Assembly (NCBI GenBank): GCA_003209655.1
Contig: QCPW01000001.1
Span: 124,001-188,000 of the forward strand
Reading direction: 5' to 3'
Length of the DNA: 64,000 bases
Origin: Prochlorococcus sp. AG-442-M23
GTDB lineage: Bacteria; Cyanobacteriota; Cyanobacteriia; PCC-6307; Cyanobiaceae
The notes beneath the pieces are model-generated. The model saw nothing but the letters and a program-made list of their open reading frames with translations, was not told where the DNA came from and made no database searches. Shown here in pieces: positions 46,737-56,462 of the stretch. The translations under genes and the position numbers were made by a program. Each line of letters opens with the position of its first letter. The stretch's first letter is position 1.

Positions 46737-47780
46737 TTATATTAAAATTTCAGGCAAAAATTTATTCACTTTTGAAGTATCTTTCTTAAGCACCTTTCCT
46801 AAGACCCAACTTGATATATCATAGGCATCACAAATATTAAATATTTCATTCTTAAATTTCTTATCAATTATCAAACAAAATCCGACACCTAGATTAAAAG
46901 TATTCCAGAAATCTTTTTCAGGAATCTTACCTATATCCTTTAAAAATTCAAATAATATAGGAATATCCCAAGATTTCTTATCTATATAAGGAATAAAATC
47001 AGAAGGCATACATCTTGGTAAATTTTCTGGAATTCCTCCTCCAGTAATATGAGACATTGCTTTGATTTCAATATTTTCAGATAACATTTGGTTAACCACA
47101 TTATTGTAAATTTTTGTAGGTTTCAATAACTCATCATAAAAATTTAAGTGAAAAACTTTTTCAAATTCTTTATCAATTTGTTTATTGTTTTGAATAATTT
47201 TTCTTACTAAACTAAAGCCATTACTATGCACTCCATTACTTTTTAAAGCAATTATTAAGTCATTTTCAGATACTTTTTTACCATTAATAAGCTTATCCTC
47301 ATCAACTATTCCAACACAAAATCCTGCAAGATCATACTTATTTTTTGAATAAAATCCAGGCATTTCAGCAGTTTCTCCACCGAGTAATGAACAATTATTT
47401 TCTCCGCAGCCATGTGAAATTCCCTGAACAACCCTCAATAATTGTTTCTTATCAAGCTTACCAGTAGCAATATAATCCAGAAAAAATAAAGGTTTTGCCC
47501 CACTAGTAATGATATCGTTCATGCACATAGCAACTAAATCAATACCAACCTCAAAGTGAAAGTTTTTACTTTGGGCTAATTCTAATTTTGTTCCAACACC
47601 ATCAGTTCCTGAAACAAGAACTGGTTTTTTAAAACTATCGACAGGAATTCTAAATAAACCTCCGAACCCACCAATACCCTCAATCACATTCGATGAATGA
47701 GTTCCTTCAACTGCCTGTTTAATTTCCGAAACAAATTCTCGCCCAGCTTCTATATCAACACCTGATGTTTTGTAATCCAT
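46737..47780 (-). CDS. purM: phosphoribosylformylglycinamidine cyclo-ligase
   Basis: PurM (AIR synthetase) closes the imidazole ring in purine synthesis. The 347-aa protein has VSGTDGVGTKLELAQ (about 57-71), the LLGGETAEMPGFY motif and the HITGGGIPENLPRCMPSDF segment. Length and motifs are standard. It is divergent from panC/cmk with a 98-bp spacer. Confidence 0.97.
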   Translation of the reverse strand: MDYKTSGVDIEAGREFVSEIKQAVEGTHSSNVIEGIGGFGGLFRIPVDSFKKPVLVSGTDGVGTKLELAQSKNFHFEVGIDLVAMCMNDIITSGAKPLFFLDYIATGKLDKKQLLRVVQGISHGCGENNCSLLGGETAEMPGFYSKNKYDLAGFCVGIVDEDKLINGKKVSENDLIIALKSNGVHSNGFSLVRKIIQNNKQIDKEFEKVFHLNFYDELLKPTKIYNNVVNQMLSENIEIKAMSHITGGGIPENLPRCMPSDFIPYIDKKSWDIPILFEFLKDIGKIPEKDFWNTFNLGVGFCLIIDKKFKNEIFNICDAYDISSWVLGKVLKKDTSKVNKFLPEILI

Positions 47781-47878
47781 GAAATAAAAATGATAGACTT
47801 TCCCTATATAGATATTCCTCCTAAGATTGCTTTTGTCCAGTAATTATTTATCAAATAGATTTATTTTTTAAAAACAAA

Positions 47879-49411
47879 GTGAAGAAAGTAATCATAAGGA
47901 AAACTGAAGAAATAGAACATTGGAGGAGAAATATAAATAGTGAAATTAACTTCATTCCAACAATGGGTAATCTTCATAATGGACATATCAAACTAATATC
48001 AACAGCAAAAAATGACAATTCTAATGTTAATTTAGTAAGTATTTTTATTAATCCACTTCAATTTGATAACAAGCTAGATTTAGAGAATTACCCTAAAACA
48101 ATTGATAATGATATAAAAATCGCCTTTTCAAATGGCGCAGATGCCATCTTCATCCCAAGCCATGAAGATATATATCCTCCGAATAATAAAAATATTAAAT
48201 TCCTAAAAGCTCCAATAGAATTGTCTTCTGCATTATGCGGATTAAATCGAATTGGACATTTTGATGGTGTTTGTACAGTAGTTTATAGATTACTTAATCT
48301 CATCAAGCCAAAAAATCTTTACTTAGGAGAAAAAGATTGGCAACAACTTTTAATTTTAAAAAATCTTGTCCTAAGAGAGAAATTAAATGTTGCTATTAAA
48401 TCTATTCCTACACAAAGAGATTTTGATGGAATACCTTTAAGTTCACGAAATGTACATTTATCAAAAAAAGAAAGGAAATTGATTAGGTTTTTTTCAAGTG
48501 AGTTATTAGAAGTAAAAAAAATTTTTCAACAAGAAAAAAAGATCAATTTAAACCAAATAATTAAGAAGCTATCAGCAAAAAAGATTTCAATTGAATATTT
48601 AGAACATTTACACCCTCATACACTCCAAAAAGCAAGACTTGAAGATAATATTTCGTTACTGGCTGGTGCGATAAGATGTGGAGAGACAAGATTAATTGAT
48701 CACGTTTTTCTAATGAAAAGAAGGCCGATTATTGCAATTGATGGTCCTGCAGGGTCAGGTAAAAGTACGGTAACAAAATTAATAGCAAAGAAACTTAAAC
48801 TTTTATATTTAGATACTGGAGCAATGTATAGGGCATTAAGTTGGCTTCTAATAAAAGAAAGTATTGATTATAAAAAAGAAAAAAAATTACAGAATATTCT
48901 TAAAGATATATCTATTGTTTTCAAGTCTAATACAAATTCAACACAGGATGTTTATGTGAATAACTACTGTGTTACTGAAGAAATTAGGTCGCAAAAGATA
49001 AGTTCCATTGTTTCTAAAATTTCCTCAATAAAAGAAGTAAGAAAATTCTTAGTAGAAGAACAAAGAAAAATTGGAGAATCAGGCGGACTTGTAGCTGAGG
49101 GAAGAGATATAGGAACTACTGTTTTTCCTAATGCAGAACTTAAAATATTTTTAACTGCTAGCATTGATGAAAGAGCAAAAAGAAGAAAATCTGATAAAAA
49201 TAGTAAAGACTCACAAGATATAGATCTTCTTACATTAAAAGAACTCATAAAGAAAAGAGATTTTGAAGATTCCAATAGGAAAATTTCACCTCTAATAAAG
49301 GCGAATGACGCAATAGAAATTATTACTGATGGATATTCAATTAATAAGGTAGTGGATAAAATTATTGATCTTTATAATGACAAGATTCCTAAGGAGACTG
49401 AAATCAAATAA
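47879..49411 (+). CDS. panC/cmk: bifunctional pantothenate synthetase / cytidylate kinase
   Basis: A fused protein of 510 aa. The PanC half (about 1-277) has the HIGH-like PTMGNLHNGH (27-36), GEKDWQQL (150-157) and SSRN (188-191), joining pantoate and beta-alanine. The Cmk half (about 282-510) has P-loop DGPAGSGKST (288-297), LDTGAMYRAL and EGRDIGTTVFPNAELKIF, phosphorylating CMP. This fusion is typical of cyanobacteria. The start is GTG at 47879. Confidence 0.95.
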   Translation: MKKVIIRKTEEIEHWRRNINSEINFIPTMGNLHNGHIKLISTAKNDNSNVNLVSIFINPLQFDNKLDLENYPKTIDNDIKIAFSNGADAIFIPSHEDIYPPNNKNIKFLKAPIELSSALCGLNRIGHFDGVCTVVYRLLNLIKPKNLYLGEKDWQQLLILKNLVLREKLNVAIKSIPTQRDFDGIPLSSRNVHLSKKERKLIRFFSSELLEVKKIFQQEKKINLNQIIKKLSAKKISIEYLEHLHPHTLQKARLEDNISLLAGAIRCGETRLIDHVFLMKRRPIIAIDGPAGSGKSTVTKLIAKKLKLLYLDTGAMYRALSWLLIKESIDYKKEKKLQNILKDISIVFKSNTNSTQDVYVNNYCVTEEIRSQKISSIVSKISSIKEVRKFLVEEQRKIGESGGLVAEGRDIGTTVFPNAELKIFLTASIDERAKRRKSDKNSKDSQDIDLLTLKELIKKRDFEDSNRKISPLIKANDAIEIITDGYSINKVVDKIIDLYNDKIPKETEIK

Positions 49412-49413
49412 AT

Positions 49414-49887
49414 TCAAGAAATACTTTCCAAAAAACCGTTCACAGAGTCTTCTAAAATATCAAGAACATAATCGAAGCCCTCATCACCTCCAAAATATGG
49501 GTCAGGAACTTCTTGTTCATTAAAAACTGATCTAAAATCTTGTATTTTTTTAATTGATGCAAAATCAGTTGAAGCAGTTCTATTTTTAAGATCTTGAATA
49601 TTTCTAAAATTAGAGTCGTCCATCGCAAGAATATAGTTAAAATCATCAAAATCTTTGCTAGTAATTTGACGAGCCCTGCTTAAGATATTTATATCTCTTC
49701 TTTCTGCCGAAATCCTCATTCTAGAGTCAGCTTTTTTCCCAATATGCCAACTCCCAGTTCCAGCAGAATCTACAATAAAGCCATCGGTTAATCCCTTGTT
49801 TTCAAGTAGACTTATAAAGATAGCTTCTGCTGCAGGAGACCTACAAATATTTCCCAAACATACAAAAAGAACAGAAATTTTTTTCAT
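49414..49887 (-). CDS. low-molecular-weight protein tyrosine phosphatase
   Basis: The 157-aa protein has the phosphate loop FVCLGNICRSPAAEAIF with C10 and R16 (C-x5-R-S) and the general-acid loop VPDPYFGGDEGFDYVLDI near the C-terminus, all intact. It may dephosphorylate tyrosine on regulatory proteins. Some family members act on arsenate, but nothing nearby suggests that. It ends 2 bp from convergent panC/cmk. Confidence 0.92.
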   Translation of the reverse strand: MKKISVLFVCLGNICRSPAAEAIFISLLENKGLTDGFIVDSAGTGSWHIGKKADSRMRISAERRDINILSRARQITSKDFDDFNYILAMDDSNFRNIQDLKNRTASTDFASIKKIQDFRSVFNEQEVPDPYFGGDEGFDYVLDILEDSVNGFLESIS

Positions 49888-49919
49888 ATGATTTCAAATT
49901 TCAATAAATTATAAGCCTT

Positions 49920-50681
49920 TTACGTAGTAAATAAAACTTCTTTAATTAAAGATTCAGTAAATTCTTTACCAAACAAACTCGACAACATTGGCCTTGCTGG
50001 ATCGTTATCTCTTCTATATCTCAAATAATTATTTTGACCATTTATTAATTCTTTTTGCATTTCCATATTGGCTTCTTTGCTTTTGAAAAGAATTTCCAAA
50101 TACAAATCAAGATATTCCTTAAATGAGTTATAAAGCTGATTAGCAATTAAAAAATCACTTCTTTCTTCTTTAGGTAATTTTGACCAGATTACTCCTGGAG
50201 AAAAAAAACTAGCTACATCTGCAGACATTTTTTCAGCTAATGGGAGTGATGAATGACAATTATTTTTGAGTTTTATAATTTTTTCTAATAACTCATTGTT
50301 GTATTGATTTTGTATTTTTAATGAAGGCTGAAAATCTAATACTAATAAATGACTATTAGGTAGAGAAACAAAATCTACTCCAAAAAATGGGACGTTATAA
50401 ATAGTATTAGGAATAATTAAAAAATTTAAAACAGAATAATTTGGACTATTAATACACACTGCTCTTGCAAATTGAATTCTTTTTTTATGCGTAACACCCC
50501 AAGTTGAGAGATTCACATTTTTTTTTGATTTTTTTGAACCATAAGTTGAATCTTTATAAGAATATTCCAAGGGAATTATTTTTTCTAAACAGTTATATTT
50601 AAATAAATTATTAGTTAAATATTTTAGAAAATTATGCCATCTCCAATCTGGCCTGTAAAAAATAGTATCTTGTATTAACAT
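49920..50681 (-). CDS. pebB: phycoerythrobilin:ferredoxin oxidoreductase
   Basis: PebB reduces 15,16-dihydrobiliverdin to phycoerythrobilin, using ferredoxin. The 253-aa protein belongs to the ferredoxin-dependent bilin reductases, with [20 protein letters not shown] and [16 protein letters not shown], and ends [20 protein letters not shown]. It abuts pebA with no spacer and follows ho1-pebA, forming the complete pathway from heme to phycoerythrobilin. Confidence 0.93.
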   Translation of the reverse strand: MLIQDTIFYRPDWRWHNFLKYLTNNLFKYNCLEKIIPLEYSYKDSTYGSKKSKKNVNLSTWGVTHKKRIQFARAVCINSPNYSVLNFLIIPNTIYNVPFFGVDFVSLPNSHLLVLDFQPSLKIQNQYNNELLEKIIKLKNNCHSSLPLAEKMSADVASFFSPGVIWSKLPKEERSDFLIANQLYNSFKEYLDLYLEILFKSKEANMEMQKELINGQNNYLRYRRDNDPARPMLSSLFGKEFTESLIKEVLFTT

Positions 50682-51392
50682 TCAGTGTACAATCTCATTA
50701 TTTAATGTAAAAAGAAATTTATTGATAAATTTTTTTGTCCATTTTTCTCCAAAAAAAGATTTAAACAATTTATCTGCAGGGTCTTTTTCAAAACTATACT
50801 TATCGTATTTAATTTGATTAATCTTTATTTGTTCTAAGTTTAAAAATTGATTAACAGGGTTCGATTTGTAAATATTCAAATAATTATTCACAAATGAATG
50901 GAATATATTATTTAAATCTCTATCAAGATTTAATTTATTTCCTCTACATATAATCACCCATGGGGAAAAATACTTTTTTGAATCATATATATTCTTCATT
51001 TTATTATTATCAAATTCAGAATATTTTTTCTTAATACTACCTAAACTTGAACAATATTTTTCAAGATACTTGCCTTCTTGAATTAAAGGTTGATAATCAA
51101 GTATTGCCAGTAACTTTTGAGAAGTTCCAAACCATAAAATATCAGCTCCTAAAATAGGCATTTCACTATCAAAATTTGGATATGCGACCGTATTAAAAAC
51201 TTGCAGTTTTTTGCCGCCATCTAATCTTGTTATTCGCCACTTTCTATATTCGGGAGATGAAAAAAGCCAATTTTTAATAATATATTTTGAGTCTTCATTG
51301 TGATGTTCTTTGAATTCGCTAGATATTTGTACTTCATGACCATTTAATTCATCAATATTGGTTTTAAGGAAATCAACTAATGAATCAAACAT
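50682..51392 (-). CDS. pebA: 15,16-dihydrobiliverdin:ferredoxin oxidoreductase
   Basis: PebA reduces biliverdin IX-alpha to 15,16-dihydrobiliverdin. The 236-aa protein has [40 protein letters not shown] and [13 protein letters not shown], and ends [20 protein letters not shown]. Placed between ho1 (6 bp) and pebB (0 bp), it is clearly part of one operon with substrate channelling to PebB described for the family. Confidence 0.93.
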   Translation of the reverse strand: MFDSLVDFLKTNIDELNGHEVQISSEFKEHHNEDSKYIIKNWLFSSPEYRKWRITRLDGGKKLQVFNTVAYPNFDSEMPILGADILWFGTSQKLLAILDYQPLIQEGKYLEKYCSSLGSIKKKYSEFDNNKMKNIYDSKKYFSPWVIICRGNKLNLDRDLNNIFHSFVNNYLNIYKSNPVNQFLNLEQIKINQIKYDKYSFEKDPADKLFKSFFGEKWTKKFINKFLFTLNNEIVH

Positions 51393-51398
51393 AAATTA

Positions 51399-52109
51399 CT
51401 AGGTCTCTGTGCTTCCTTTCCTTACTTTTTTTGTAATGTAATTAAATACAATCTTGCCTAAAACAGCAATCAAGTTACCTTCAAGCTCCTTAAACATTTT
51501 CATATTGTAAGTAAAAGCTTGATTAGCTTCATCAATAATTTGATCAGCAGTCTTTTGATTTATTGGAAGTTGATTCAAAGTAAGAGAATATTCTTCCTTG
51601 AATTTCTTTTCATCAGCAATTAATTCAAACTCATAAAAATTTAAACCATCATTTCCCTTTAAATTTAATGCTTTTTTAGCAATCCTTTTCAAAATTTGCC
51701 CACCAGATAAATCTCCTATATAGCGAGTGTAATGGTGACCAACCAATAGCTCTGGTGAATTTTTTGCGACCTCTCGGATTCTTTCAACGTATTCTTTTGC
51801 TGAGTGAGAAATATTAATTTCATTCTTCCAGTTTTCACCAAAATAAAATTTAAGATCATTTACAAGAGTTTCTTTCCTGAATAATGATTTAAAACCTATA
51901 GGTTTTATTACGGGATGCTCCTCATTGACCAGTCTTTCAATTTCTTCTTCCATAGCTTCATAAACAAAATATAAATCACTAATTAATTTTCTATAAGATT
52001 TTTTTTCAACAACTCCTTTTAAAAAACAAGCCACAAAGCCAGTATTTTCTGCCATAGTGTGGGATTTTTTTGTCCCTTCTCTTAATTGTCCTGCAAGAGC
52101 GACTGCCAT
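51399..52109 (-). CDS. ho1: heme oxygenase
   Basis: Heme oxygenase opens heme to biliverdin IX-alpha, CO and Fe2+. The 236-aa protein has the proximal histidine in the GTKKSHTMAENTGFVACFLK segment (H17) and the distal helix in HHYTRYIGDLSGGQILKRIA. It heads the ho1-pebA-pebB operon. The product also supplies chromophores for bilin-containing regulators. Confidence 0.95.
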   Translation of the reverse strand: MAVALAGQLREGTKKSHTMAENTGFVACFLKGVVEKKSYRKLISDLYFVYEAMEEEIERLVNEEHPVIKPIGFKSLFRKETLVNDLKFYFGENWKNEINISHSAKEYVERIREVAKNSPELLVGHHYTRYIGDLSGGQILKRIAKKALNLKGNDGLNFYEFELIADEKKFKEEYSLTLNQLPINQKTADQIIDEANQAFTYNMKMFKELEGNLIAVLGKIVFNYITKKVRKGSTET

Positions 52110-52166
52110 ATATTTTGAATTATTTTTGTCAGTGTATTTAATCTACAAGGAAAATACATAAAACAG

Positions 52167-52598
52167 CTAATTTTTGTTACCAGCGGCTGTTGTAGAGAAT
52201 AGCTTATAAAGTTCTTTACAAACTAAAAAAAGGTTATCTTTTTGTTCCTTTTGCGGTAGATGAGTGCCAGTCATTTCCCAATCACCGATGGTAGCCACTC
52301 TCCATCTCTCGGAAGGAACAATCATACCTCGCATTATTATCCCCAACAATTTCGGGACTCTGTCGTTATTATAATTTTCAATTCTCAATTGTAAGAGTAT
52401 TGCTCTACATTCAATAAGAGGACTCCAACCAGGGAAATGAAACGCAAAATCAATAGTATCTTGCATGGATTCATTATTTAAATTGTCCCAAGGACTGAAG
52501 TTTACACTGGCATCCGGAAAATATTTCCGAAACAAAGCAGCAGTAGAAGCAATTTTATTCGCTATTTCAACATTACTTACATTTGAACTCGCATTCAT
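52167..52598 (-). CDS. conserved hypothetical protein upstream of ho1
   Basis: A soluble 143-aa protein with VNFSPWDNLNNESMQDTIDF, AFHFPGWSPLIECRAILLQL and GIIMRGMIVPSERWRVATIG. No domain is recognised. The same-strand position 57 bp before ho1 makes it a candidate first gene of the bilin operon, but that alone is weak evidence. Confidence 0.65.
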   Translation of the reverse strand: MNASSNVSNVEIANKIASTAALFRKYFPDASVNFSPWDNLNNESMQDTIDFAFHFPGWSPLIECRAILLQLRIENYNNDRVPKLLGIIMRGMIVPSERWRVATIGDWEMTGTHLPQKEQKDNLFLVCKELYKLFSTTAAGNKN

Positions 52599-52808
52599 AA
52601 GTAGCTGAGTATTTTTTAGAAAATGACATAATTTGCTTTAACTTGCTTATTAACTACTTTTTCTTTTAATAAAGATGTTGAAATGCTGATCAATAAAGTA
52701 TTCTCTATTCACATTTGAACAATAAATTTCTAGGTTTTAAAGAAAATAACTCATCGCAAATTACAATACGAGGAACTTCAATGAGTTATCTTTTATTATT
52801 TCAATGCT

Positions 52809-54233
52809 ATGCCAAATTTTGAAAAATTAACTTTACCTAATGAAGGCGACATAATAACTTTTAATCAAGGAAAACCTAATGTTCCTAATAATCCAATTGT
52901 CCCATATATTAGGGGTGATGGTACTGGAGTTGATATTTGGCCTGCTACTCAAATCGTTCTTGATTCAGCGATTAAAAAAAGCTATGGAGATGAAAGAAAA
53001 ATTAATTGGTTTAAAGTCTATGCAGGAGATGAAGCTTGTGAACTTTATGGAACATATAACTATCTACCTCAAGATACTATTGAAGCAATCAGACACTTTG
53101 GTGTAGCCATTAAAGGTCCTTTAACGACTCCCATAGGTGGAGGTATTAGATCTCTTAATGTTGCATTAAGGCAAATCTTTGATTTATATAGCTGTGTTAG
53201 ACCATGCAAATATTATTCAGGAACTCCAAGCCCTCACAAAAATCCCCAAAATTTAGACGTTATTGTTTATAGAGAAAATACTGAGGATATCTACATGGGA
53301 ATTGAATGGGAAGCAGAGGATAATAATTGTCTTGAATTAATTAATCACTTAAATAAAGTTGTCATACCAAAAAGTAAAAATTTAAAAAATAGATCCATAC
53401 CAAACGGATCAGGTATTGGAATAAAACCTGTGAGTAAATCTGGTAGCCAAAGGCATATTAGAAAAGCTATAGAACACGCTAAAAGATTATCAGGAGATAA
53501 AAGGCATGTGACTCTTGTACATAAAGGGAATATTATGAAATATACAGAAGGTGCATTTAGAGATTGGGGATATGAATTAGCAGTAAATGAATTTAGAGAA
53601 GATTGCATTACAGAAAGAGAAAGCTGGATTTTAGATAATATTCAGAAAAATCCAGAAATTACAATTGAAAATAATGCTCGAAAAATTGAACCAGGTTTTG
53701 ACAAGCTTACAAATAACAAAAAAGCATTCATTTGCGAAGAAATTAAAGAAGTTATTGCATCAATATCAAATTCTCACGGAGATGGAAAATGGAGAGAGCT
53801 TATTCTTGTTGATGATCGGATAGCTGATAGTATATTTCAACAAATTCAAACTAGACCTCAAGAATATTCAATTCTTGCAACATTAAACCTTAATGGAGAC
53901 TATGTTTCTGATGCAGCTGCAGCAATAGTTGGAGGCCTAGGTATGGCGCCTGGTGCAAATATTGGAGATAATGCAGCAATTTTCGAAGCTACGCATGGTA
54001 CCGCTCCAAAACATGCAGGCTTAAACAAGATTAATCCAGGCTCAGTGATTCTTAGCGGTGTAATGATGCTTGAATATTTTGGTTGGGATGAAGCAGCCAA
54101 CTTAATTACTAATGGTTTAAGTAAGGCAATAGAGCAAAAGAAAGTCACCTATGATCTAGCACGCTTAATGGAACCAAAAGTAGAACCATTGTCCTGCAGC
54201 AGTTTTGCTGAAGAAATTATCTCAAATTTCTAA
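52809..54233 (+). CDS. icd: isocitrate dehydrogenase (NADP+)
   Basis: Icd makes 2-oxoglutarate, the carbon skeleton for ammonium assimilation. The 474-aa protein has the substrate site TPIGGGIRSLNVALRQIFDL (about 106-125), IVYRENTEDIYMGIEWE and NLNGDYVSDAAAAIVGGLGM, then ATHGTAPKHAGLNKINPGS. It is longer than E. coli Icd (about 416 aa), as in other cyanobacteria. NtcA often controls icd in cyanobacteria; no perfect GTA-N8-TAC site was seen upstream. Confidence 0.97.
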   Translation: MPNFEKLTLPNEGDIITFNQGKPNVPNNPIVPYIRGDGTGVDIWPATQIVLDSAIKKSYGDERKINWFKVYAGDEACELYGTYNYLPQDTIEAIRHFGVAIKGPLTTPIGGGIRSLNVALRQIFDLYSCVRPCKYYSGTPSPHKNPQNLDVIVYRENTEDIYMGIEWEAEDNNCLELINHLNKVVIPKSKNLKNRSIPNGSGIGIKPVSKSGSQRHIRKAIEHAKRLSGDKRHVTLVHKGNIMKYTEGAFRDWGYELAVNEFREDCITERESWILDNIQKNPEITIENNARKIEPGFDKLTNNKKAFICEEIKEVIASISNSHGDGKWRELILVDDRIADSIFQQIQTRPQEYSILATLNLNGDYVSDAAAAIVGGLGMAPGANIGDNAAIFEATHGTAPKHAGLNKINPGSVILSGVMMLEYFGWDEAANLITNGLSKAIEQKKVTYDLARLMEPKVEPLSCSSFAEEIISNF

Positions 54234-54235
54234 TT

Positions 54236-55585
54236 TTAAAAATTATTTTTATTTTCAAAAAGTTTCCAAATATTAACAAGTGAATCTTTAGTGCCAATGT
54301 TTCCAGGATGAGTAACAATAGGAAGTTTTTCGTCATTTTTTAGGTTATGAGTAACCACTGAAATGCCTTTTAAAATTTGTCCCTCAAGATAAACATAATC
54401 TGCATTAAGTCCATTACTAAGAATCAAATTCGTTGTTATTCCACCTTTTGAAATCAAATATCCTATTTCATGCTTCAAATCCGCGACTAATTCGGCAATA
54501 AAACAAGCAAGTAAATTATAAAAATTAAATAGTTCAGAAGAATCTAAGGACATAAATTTTCTTGAAGTAAACAAAACAGGAGTTTTTCCTTTCTCAAAAG
54601 AAAATCTAATTTCTTTCAAAAATTTATTTTTAAATAAATTCCTTCGCTTCTGACTATTATCTGATGAAGTAATTTTAAAGAATTCAAAAACATCTAATTC
54701 AACTGGATTGCAATTACTTATCTCTAATAAATTATTCAATTGTATTGTTGAAAGTTCCACATAAGATCCAACAATTATCAATCCTGGAAGAAAAATCTTT
54801 TCTTTATTTCTTACTCTTAAATTAGAGAAAAATATTTCACTCTGAGTGACACTTTTTTTCTCAGAAATTGAGCTTATAAAACTTGCTGCAGTTCGAAAAA
54901 GAAATTTTTTTTGTTTAATTAGTTTTTTAATTACTAAAGAAATTTTTTTTAGTTGAGAATAATTTTCTATATCTACAATTACATGTTTATTATTCTTCAA
55001 GTTCTTTAATGTTTTAAAAACAATATTATTTTCTTCATCATTTAGCATTTCGATATCTGACAAAAAAAGATTTTGAATATCTTCAAAATTTATTTGCGAT
55101 TTACTCTGCTGAAATAAAAGATTCTTGACATTACTTGTCTCATATCCAAAAATTTTATCTGTTGCAAAAATTGTTTGACTAACAGGGGTTTTATCAACAA
55201 AATGTGATCCATTAATTGTTAATCTTTTACCTTCTATGAAAGCTGGAATATGAAAAGTAGCATCAAAAGGACCTAAGCAACTATTTAGGGTACTTGGCTC
55301 TAAAAAGTTATGCCCTCGAAGAGTAGAGTCTCCTCTACTTATAAAAATAATTTCTTCTTTATAAGCTTGAGATGCTATAACGGTCTTAAGATTTTTGCAA
55401 ATTTCCTTTATTGTTAATTTCGCATCATTTTCAGATAGTGACCTTGTATTAGCCAAAATAAAAAATAAATTAGATTTAGATTCAAAACCTTTGACTAAAG
55501 TTGAGCAGTCCCACTTAAGCAGTAATAAGCAATCGTCAACAGTTTGAGAGCCTGTGGGATCATCATCAATAACGACAAATTTCAT
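54236..55585 (-). CDS. four-carbon acid sugar kinase family protein
   Basis: The 449-aa protein starts MKFVVIDDDPTGSQTVDDCL, the N-terminal signature of the DUF1537/OtnK family, and has ISRGDSTLRGHNFLEPSTL. The nucleotide-binding domain follows, with ISKGGITTNLILSNGL and VTHPGNIGTKDSLVN. Characterised members phosphorylate threonate, erythronate or denovel acids; the substrate here is unknown. It lies 13 bp after the mutarotase-like gene, on the same strand. Confidence 0.85.
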   Translation of the reverse strand: MKFVVIDDDPTGSQTVDDCLLLLKWDCSTLVKGFESKSNLFFILANTRSLSENDAKLTIKEICKNLKTVIASQAYKEEIIFISRGDSTLRGHNFLEPSTLNSCLGPFDATFHIPAFIEGKRLTINGSHFVDKTPVSQTIFATDKIFGYETSNVKNLLFQQSKSQINFEDIQNLFLSDIEMLNDEENNIVFKTLKNLKNNKHVIVDIENYSQLKKISLVIKKLIKQKKFLFRTAASFISSISEKKSVTQSEIFFSNLRVRNKEKIFLPGLIIVGSYVELSTIQLNNLLEISNCNPVELDVFEFFKITSSDNSQKRRNLFKNKFLKEIRFSFEKGKTPVLFTSRKFMSLDSSELFNFYNLLACFIAELVADLKHEIGYLISKGGITTNLILSNGLNADYVYLEGQILKGISVVTHNLKNDEKLPIVTHPGNIGTKDSLVNIWKLFENKNNF

Positions 55586-55598
55586 AAGTATTGCATTA

Positions 55599-56453
55599 TT
55601 ACTTAATAGATTTTATTTGTATTGAGGCATTTAACCTTTTACTTTCATTTGAAGGAATCATAATATTTCTAAATCCATCAACAAAAGAATTTCTTGGGCT
55701 AGTCCAAGGTTCGAGACATATCATTCTTCTTGGAGGATCACTCCAAATAACTCCTAAATCAAAAGGATATGGATGATTTAAAGTTACCTCTCTTTTAAAG
55801 ATTTTATCTCTAAAAGAGCTTCTGCCGGAAGTATACATAAGTAGATCAACTCCTAAATTAATTTTGTTTAATTTATCCAAAGTATTACTTATAGTGTTTC
55901 TTTCTTGATCCTGACAATTAAGTGGATTGTCAATAAACTCTAAATTTTTGAAATCCGAAATATTAAAATAAGGATGCAAACCAAAATTTATAGGCATAGC
56001 AAAGTTTGTTTTGTTATGGATTGTAATTTCAAATTCTAAACAATTAATTTTTAAGTTAACTTCAATTCTTAATTCGAAATCGAAAGGATAATATTTTTTA
56101 GTTTTTTTAGATTCATTTAAAAATAAGCATAAAGATTTTTCATTTTTATTAAAAGAGTGTTGCCATTTCAAATCCCTAGCGAAACCATGTTGTGTTAGTT
56201 GTAAATACTCTTTCCCAAACACTGAACTAGAGGTATTGAGAGTTCCACAAATGGGGAACAAGATAGGAATGCCTCCCCTAATACTTTTTGTCTTATCCAT
56301 AAATCTTTTTTCATCGAAATAAAGTATCTCTTTACCATCCGAAATCCAATTTGTAATAACACCCCCTCTTTCAGGACAAAATTTAATGTAGTTATTTTGA
56401 TCTAATTGAAAGACAAAAATTCTTTGGTCTTTATTAGATAATTTAAATTGCAC
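55599..56453 (-). CDS. galactose mutarotase-like (aldose 1-epimerase / hexose-6-phosphate mutarotase)
   Basis: The 284-aa protein has CPERGGVITNWISDGKEILY (about 27-46), GGIPILFPICGTLN, HGFARDLKWQHSF and the catalytic-site GLHPYFNI, all mutarotase-family hallmarks, including the histidine residues expected for catalysis. It probably interconverts anomers of a hexose or hexose-6-phosphate. It sits between the sugar-acid kinase and an alpha/beta hydrolase on one strand. Confidence 0.87.
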   Translation of the reverse strand: MQFKLSNKDQRIFVFQLDQNNYIKFCPERGGVITNWISDGKEILYFDEKRFMDKTKSIRGGIPILFPICGTLNTSSSVFGKEYLQLTQHGFARDLKWQHSFNKNEKSLCLFLNESKKTKKYYPFDFELRIEVNLKINCLEFEITIHNKTNFAMPINFGLHPYFNISDFKNLEFIDNPLNCQDQERNTISNTLDKLNKINLGVDLLMYTSGRSSFRDKIFKREVTLNHPYPFDLGVIWSDPPRRMICLEPWTSPRNSFVDGFRNIMIPSNESKRLNASIQIKSIK

Positions 56454-56462
56454 AATTGTTAC

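Noticed and set aside
52660-52808. NtcA site upstream of icd
   Set aside because: No GTA-N8-TAC with correct spacing was found; the nearest candidate, near 52700, does not complete the second half.
53345-53608. Minus-strand ORFs inside icd, glgP, ppc and other long genes
   Set aside because: They are fully antisense to genes with strong family motifs and show no independent start signals.
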